From NCBI GenBank assembly GCA_023053545.1, contig JAKZAN010000151.1, forward strand, positions 1 to 64,000: DNA of 64,000 bases, written 5' to 3'. Each line of letters starts with the position of its first letter. Position 1 is the stretch's first letter. The notes beneath the pieces are model-generated. The model saw nothing but the letters and a program-made list of their open reading frames with translations, made no database searches and was not told the DNA's origin. The stretch comes from Lepidurus packardi (taxonomy: Eukaryota > Arthropoda > Branchiopoda > Notostraca > Triopsidae). Position numbers and translations under genes: made by a program. This document shows, in pieces, positions 58,397 to 64,000 of the stretch.

Positions 58397-59245
58397 ATGT
58401 CTCTCGTCCTCAATCTTCACAGGCCTATCACTCTCATCATCCCTCCCCCTTTCTTCTCCCCCTCTGCCCAGGCTTCTCCCCTCACCCCACATCTCCTGTC
58501 CTCCGAGCCCCCTTCCCCTTCCGAACCCTTCACCATACTACGCAACTACCGCCAAAACATCTGCCCCCATGCCAAGCAGATTCACCAGGCCTCTACCGAC
58601 ATGTCTATCGAGGACGAAGAAGACCCGGCTCCGGCTGATGATTTCCTAGAGTCTGGGACGCTGTGCAACATGCCAGAGCAGAGGGTGGAGCAGTTGGTAT
58701 CAATATACGAGGCCTTCAGAAAAGAAGGCCGTGTAGAGCTGTGGAAATACTGGGCTAAGATTATTTCTGCTCCGAAGACGCAGAAGATCCAGGACTTCGC
58801 AGAGTTCTGCCTGGACCCGCAATACCTGTACCACATGGTGCAGATTCGCGAGTAGAATTTCCGTCTCATCAAGAATGTCCTCAATGAAGCGATCCCTGCT
58901 CCCGAGGAACTCGCACTATTCTTTGCCATCAACTGGGCGTGGGACGATCCTTCGCAGGCACGCTTGAATCCACGCAAAATCTACTCCAGCGTCAATAAGA
59001 TTTTGAAGGACGCCGGACGAGTTGGGGTGTTTTTCATCCAACTGCTGGAGCTGTACTCGGAGCACACTTATGCACAGTTCGCTCTCTTCCAGCAGCTCCG
59101 ACTCTACTTCATCGAGAAGAAGAAGAAAGACAAGACGAGCCAGAATCGATACAAGAATATCTGCGAGGGTTTCAGTATGCTCCAGCGCTAGGGTTTCCGG
59201 CGCACATTCATCGAGAAGCTGATGGAGGAGTTCCAGATCGAGTGA
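58397..59245 (+). CDS. Unknown helical protein
   Basis: A single-exon frame of 282 residues from ATG to TGA. The N-terminal 60 residues are Pro/Ser/His-rich and hydrophobic in patches; a second ATG (58601) may be the true start of the folded part. From about residue 70 the protein is helical, with segments EQRVEQLVSIYEAFRKEGRV, IQDFAEFCLD, IYSSVNKILKDAG and ICEGFSMLQR. Trp and Phe-rich helices suggest a compact fold. No catalytic or metal motif. Two TAG codons are in frame. The role is unknown. Confidence 0.6.
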
Positions 59246-60165
59246 GGGTGGGAGGCGATGCAAGCCTAATTTAAGCAAGAGGGCCAAATTGAGAATGGCA
59301 TCGATTTTGGAAATTCTTCTGCGAACGTGGGCGACAGCAATATCGAAAATGGCTGCACGAAATGGCACAATTTTACATATTTAAACTCCAAATAATTATC
59401 TCAATTACAAGACTATAGACCGTTGGCTACCCACTGACCCGACCTTCTCCCACTCCCGTCTTCAAACTATAAATGAATACCCAAGTCTTATATTTTTCTA
59501 AGCTCCTCTAATCCCATACCGATCGACAGCATCTCAACCTCCGAATTTCGTGAGTATCGATTGGTAATCCAACCAACTTCCTCCATCGTTACGATCCTCA
59601 TCCCTTCTTGTGCGTGGCCTGGTGGCTCAACTAGTTTCATATGTTTCTGTTCAGAGATCTATAGTTTTAGAAGTCTAACATAAGTCGCAGATACTTGGAG
59701 CTGTTAGTCCAAATACCAGATACTTTATTATAGTAATCGCCTATGATCATTTTAACACTATAATTCCGACTTCCCTCTCTTCGCCCTTAGCGCCATCCTT
59801 GCTTTCTTCGCAGCCACCCACTTCACCCACATGTGCACCTGGAGTGTCTGAACTTCAGCATAATGAAAAAGAGATTGCTAGCCTTATATGCGTGGAAAGC
59901 TTCTAGAAAGGTCTGGAAGCTGAAGAGTTGCCGATTATCCTCTAATGTAAGACATGTAGTTTTTACTCTATTTTGGAGTTTCTGGGGCTTTTGGCCGACA
60001 GGATTATCACAATCTACCTACAAATTATGACTATTGACAGGCAGGCCTATGCTATGTGTTATCTAGGTTTGCACATCTCCTCCTCTCCATATTGCCAGAA
60101 TTTGTCGCTGGGAATTTAAATATTTTATAGGCTCAGAACCTGCCTTCCTTATCGATTATAAATAC
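59246..60165. other. Intergenic region, no gene identified
   Basis: About 920 bases between two plus-strand genes. A frame near 59833-60030 is rich in Trp/Phe/Leu but starts and ends without support from neighbours or splice sites, so I do not call it. No repeats or RNA genes were recognised by eye. Confidence 0.35.
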
Positions 60166-60700
60166 ATGCTCCAGGGTTCGCGCACACTTGCCCTCCTCTG
60201 CTTCATCATCAGCCTCGCATCCGCCCAGGAGGATAGCGGCACACGCGTTCTCACCGTCGGCTACGGCACCTTCATAATCATCGTTTCGGTTCTCCTGGCC
60301 ATCATCATCTGCATCGTCGCCCGCAGCACTGCCCACCCCGAGCTGTACAGTCTGCTGGCCCTCGTCCTCCCCCTATTTCTCATTCTGTTCTTCGTGTTCG
60401 TGCCCAAGAAGAAAGACCAGCCCGCCAAAGAAGTCCAGAGCGATACAAACCTCGTTACCCACGCTATATTCTGCACCATCTTCATCATCATGTTCGTACA
60501 CAATCCCTTTTTGCATTCCTTAGATTCTGGCTCTCGTGTTCTACTTCGCAGACCTTATTTTTGTGTACAAGAAAGCTAGAAACATAGCCTGGACGGGAGT
60601 GGCCTCTTCGGCACCCGTGGAGTAAGAGCCAGGATCCGAGCAGGTACGTTCTGAGGTTGCCAGCGAACAGGCTCTCGTCAATGAGCGTGCGTAGAGTTGA
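60166..60700 (+). CDS. Small membrane protein with signal peptide
   Basis: A 28-nt intron (GT..AG) gives 169 codons. A signal peptide (RTLALLCFIISLASA) is followed by a short lumenal stretch, then four membrane helices: FIIIVSVLLAIIICIVA, ELYSLLALVLPLFLILFFVFV, a third around AIFCTIFIIMF.., and ILALVFYFADLIF.. with an adjacent aromatic stretch. The C-terminus is cytosolic, acidic and Glu-rich. I do not recognise the family; the layout resembles small ER or plasma-membrane proteins. Confidence 0.6.
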
Positions 60701-60773
60701 ACAGCTCAATATGACTCCCACACACATACTTTGGCTTAATATTTCTAAAATATTTGCGATACATCCTGTGCAA

Positions 60774-62285
60774 TCAATAACGCTTCTTGATGGAACTCGA
60801 TAAGGAGTTGGAGTTGTTGCTGTTTCCCGTCTTGGACTGGGGGTGAGACGGCTCCTCTTCTGCATTCCTGTTATATTTGTTATAGTTGTTGCTCCGACTA
60901 ATCTTGGGGTCTTCGTCTAGGTTATAAGGTCTTTTCTGGCTAGGACTGTATATCGAGCTGGTCGAAGGAGTTCTCTAGATTCGATCCAGAATGTCGTGTG
61001 CATTTGAAAGCTCATCTTCAGCTCGAGTGCGCATCTTGGAAGAACTATACCCTTATCCTCCCAGGATATTGGATTTTGATTTCGAAGAATATCCGATCGA
61101 ATTCGTCTTATAAAGACCTGCACCATCTTGATGACTGACTGGTTCTACCTTGGGCCGGTTGTTACTCTCTTTCGAAAGAACAGGGCTATTTCTAACCACT
61201 TAGCTCCCAGAGAGTAAATTCTATCGCTTGTAGGTGGGAGTAATGGGAGTCTAGCGATAGTTTTTGGGACCAGAGTTCGGACTTGTGCTGGGGAATTTCT
61301 GAGGCGAACTAATATACTTGTTCTGATCTTTAGGGGAGCCTGTGGGCCTTTCAGATCGTAGCTCTGAGTGCTGCTTGGGACTTCTAGTCTCCTCATAGCC
61401 AGGATGTCTGAGGAGGTAAGAAGACCTCACGAAGGTATTGTAGAAGTAAAGTGACTGCATATGCAGTTTTCCTTGGGCCCTCTCGAGTTAGGCAGTTTGC
61501 ATTTGCTTTGCAGACTCCTTCGCGAGTGTCCCATTAGTAAAGTGTCCACCGATCTGTTTGTTCTGATGAATTTGCAAGACGACCCCGTAGCCATTTAGCA
61601 CACCATCATGGAAGATTCCCTCGTATTTCACATTGTTCTCAAACTTGCAGCCTGCCCCCTCGAGTTTGCCATCCACGTAGAGTCCGTAGCCCATGAGCTC
61701 ATCTTTCAGGTACGTGAAACCCACGCTTTCTACACTATCTCCTTTATCATAGCCCATAAAACTATGCCCGTTCTATAGTTCCCGTTGGAGAAATGCTTTA
61801 TCTGAGCCTGCTGCCATTACATTTTCGATGAAGGAGCTGGCAGTAAGAAGAGGAACTTCGTAGCCTAATATCTGTCGGATCACTCGGGACTCATCTTCCG
61901 AAAACCCCCGTATATCATACTCGTCTAGGATCTTATAACTATTGTTTTTGAACTCAAGAAGCTTAGCTGTCTGGCTTCTGCGATCGATATAGACCTGCTT
62001 GCCGTCGACCTTGCCGAACACGAAGCTGATGTAGAAAGTTGTGTGTTCGGTACGGTACACGAAATCTCCTTCCATATTGCCCCGGTTGAATTCCCCAATG
62101 ATATGAGAGCGGCGGCCGTTCCAGATGAGTGTCTTGTCATTAAGGAGATCATTTTTCCAGGTGGATATGAAAATATGGCCATCGTCAGTGATGAGAATGC
62201 CTTTGCCTTCTCTCTTGTAGTTGAGAAGCGAGCCTTGGTAGAGTGCGTTTCTGTAGTCGAGGATGTGGGGAGATGGTTGAGCCAT
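60774..62285 (-). CDS. MORN-repeat protein with disordered tail
   Basis: An intronless frame of 503 residues. The first 270 residues have degenerate MORN units with the Y-x-G-x(2)-...-G-x-G pattern, for example ALYQGSLLNYKREGKGIL, GYGLYVDGKLEGAGC and YEGIFHDGVLNGYGVV. The rest is Ser/Asn/Lys/Pro-rich and disordered, with several TAA/TAG codons. MORN proteins bind membranes or act in ciliary and cell-division structures. The tail is unlike known MORN proteins. The gene diverges from SF3B1, with 360 bases between them. Confidence 0.75.
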
Positions 62286-62645
62286 AGGGTTTGGGTGGAT
62301 AGTGTGTGTGGCTGACAGAAAGTTGAAAGCAATTGTAATGCGAAGATGTTATTGGAGTTTATTTTGATTGAGATAAAATCTGGGTCGAGAATAATTCTGT
62401 ATGGATTCTGACAGGATAGGTTGAGATTCGCAGGAGTCTGTGCGGTTATTCTAATTTAATCACCCTGATATCTATAAAGGCTGTCGTTGAGTTGATCACA
62501 GTCCGAGTGTTTGTTGCCATGAATGTTCATGCATATTTCACATCAAACACCCACCAAAATACAGGTTCACCTAATTCTAGTATAAATTATTCATTTCCCT
62601 CAAACAGCAATACCTACCCACACACATTACATACTCATTTTAAAT

Positions 62646-64000
62646 ATGGAAAAGTCTTCCTCCACCGCTGCCCCCAGTGAAACTCCCAAAAGGACCCGCT
62701 GGGATGCTACTCCTGTCCTCAAAAGAGATCTTAACCAGCCCATCACTCATGCACCACACCCTGTTACCGGAGGCCAAACTCCAAACCGTCCCGGCATGAC
62801 ACCCAGTCGCTTTTCTTAAACGCCATACAGACCAGGCGAAACCCCTAAAGGAAACAAGTGGGATGATAAAACCCCTCTCATCGGTGCAACCCCTTCAGGC
62901 TACATGGGCGCTACCCCGACTCCTAATGCCCTCAAGACACCAGACATCTTACAGATGAATCCGACGAAACTCCAACAACTTCGCTGGGAGAAGTAAATCG
63001 AATAACGTAACAGACCTTATACTGACCAAGAGCTGGATGAGCTGCTGCCTGGCCCTGAAGACGGTTACTAAATCGTGAAGGCTCCTGAAGGATACAATCC
63101 TGAACGAACAATTAATAAACTATTGCAAGCTGGGCTAGAAACACCCAATAACTATCAAATCCCTGACGGAGTGCAGAAACAGAGTTACGCAGAAGTCAAT
63201 CTGACTCCTGCGCAGGGAGACTTGCCAGCAATCAAACCAGAAGAACTCCCACATTTCGCTAAGCTTCTTGAAAATGTAAACGAGGATTCTTTACCAATCG
63301 AAGAGCAAAAGGATAGGAAAATACTGGCCTTCCTCCTGAAGATTAAAAATGGTACTCCTCAGATGCGCAAAAGTGCCCTCAGACAGCTTACTCTCAATGC
63401 TCGAGAATTCGGTCCTGCTGCCCTCTTTAATCAAATATTGCCCCTCCTAATGTCCAAAACTCTCGAAGATCAGGAGAGACATTTGTTAGTAAAGGTCGTT
63501 GATCGTATTCTGTACAAGCTCGATGAACTTGTCAGACCCTACGTCAGATCTATCCTTAGAGTAATTTCTCCCATGCTCATCGACGAAGACTATTATGCAC
63601 GCGTGGAGGGCCGTGAAATCATTTCAAACTTGGCCAAGGCGGCAGGTCTCCCGACTATGATCACCAATATGAGGCCAGATATTGATGATAAGGATGAAGG
63701 CGTGAGAAACATCACTTCAAGAGCTTTTGCCGTTGTTGCGTCTGCTTTGGGAATTTCTGCTTTGTTGCCCTTCCTGAAAGCTGTGTGTCAAAGTAAAAAA
63801 AGCTGGGAAGCAAGACACACAGGCATCAAAATCGTTCAGCAGATAGCTATTCTGATGGGCTGTTCCATCCTTCCCTATCTCAAACAGCTAGTTGAGGTTA
63901 TTAAGAAGGGCTTGGAAGACGAACAAAAGAAAGTAAAAATAATGACAGCTTTAGCTCTGTCTGCTCTGGCAGAAGCAGCCTCACCTTATGGTATCTAAGC
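62646..64000 (+). CDS. SF3B1: Splicing factor SF3B1, 5' part
   Basis: The frame runs from the ATG at 62646 past the window end, about 450 codons. The N-terminus has the TP-dipeptide repeats of SF3B1 (RWDATP, TPSRFSETP, WDDKTP), where regulatory phosphorylation occurs. The p14-contact block follows: LRWEK, then a glutamate written TAA, IE, another TAA, and RNRP. HEAT repeats follow with [53 protein letters not shown] and [12 protein letters not shown]. The last visible codon, after SPYGI, is TAA, again a conserved Glu. In the U2 snRNP it binds the branch-site region of pre-mRNA. The protein is usually about 1,300 residues, so two thirds are missing here. Confidence 0.95.

Noticed and set aside
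59833..60030. Aromatic-rich ORF
   Set aside because: No splice sites, neighbours or motif support it.
1..64000. TAA/TAG meaning glutamine (table 6), the commoner ciliate code
   Set aside because: Conserved positions in SF3B1, WNK, RBMX2, IMP4 and the DREKR paralogues are Glu.
1..64000. CRISPR arrays, insertion sequences, bacterial operons, riboswitches
   Set aside because: No direct-repeat spacer arrays, transposase genes, inverted repeats or ribosome-binding sites were seen; the sequence is eukaryotic, with introns and telomere.

Overview
The window is the end of a macronuclear chromosome of a ciliate. It opens with about 36 copies of the telomeric repeat CCCCAA (positions 1-219, C-rich strand reading inward), and coding sequence starts within tens to hundreds of bases of it. 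Genes are packed tightly, introns are mostly 22-60 nt (a few near 100-290 nt) with GT..AG ends, and the GC content is moderate. In real genes TAA and TAG occur in frame throughout and only TGA ends proteins.

The reassigned codons read as glutamate, not glutamine. TAA/TAG falls on near-invariant Glu positions of SF3B1, WNK kinase, GSK3, RBMX2, geranylgeranyltransferase beta, TMEM181, IMP4, cyclin and MRE11. One of three tandem paralogues near 55.8 kb has TAG where its two sisters have GAA or GAG. UAA/UAG=Glu with UGA stop is the peritrich nuclear code (NCBI table 30), and C4A2 telomeres fit an oligohymenophorean. The best guess is a sessilid peritrich (Vorticella/Carchesium/Epistylis-like); the genus cannot be told from this window.

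Layout. 0.2-1.6 kb: a small ORF and a Cys-rich/RS-domain protein. 2.2-9.8 kb: two very large proteins of unknown function with coiled coils. 9.9-12.7 kb: mitochondrial ribosomal protein uL22m, a secreted Cys-rich peptide and a multi-exon unknown. 13.4-20.3 kb: two membrane proteins, the spliceosomal protein RBMX2, protein geranylgeranyltransferase-I beta, a MED7-like Mediator subunit and TMEM181. 20.5-27.7 kb: an organelle-targeted helical-repeat protein, a Rab GTPase, a mitotic/S-phase type cyclin and two coiled-coil proteins. 27.9-36 kb: a giant RCC1-repeat/coiled-coil protein, a four-TM protein, a Mis18/yippee-like protein, a HOOK-like protein and IMP4. 36-51 kb: a short PDI, a GSK3 kinase with a long Asn/Ser-rich N-terminus, a tail-anchored septin, MRE11, a large WNK kinase and a pyruvate-dehydrogenase-phosphatase-like PP2C. 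51.7-57.7 kb: an ABCG half transporter, a small unknown, and a tandem array of three zinc-ribbon-like Cys-rich paralogues. 58.4-64 kb: an unknown, a small membrane protein, a MORN-repeat protein and the 5' part of SF3B1, which runs off the window.

These are mostly housekeeping genes on both strands, arranged as individual transcription units; no operon logic is evident. Six places in otherwise intact genes need a one-base shift to restore the conserved frame (Rab, a coiled-coil gene, MRE11, WNK, and ABCG twice). Sequence or assembly indels are the simplest reading, but they are listed separately because frameshifting is known in some ciliates. Start codons and intron borders come from reading-frame logic and family similarity recalled from memory; no search or RNA evidence was available.
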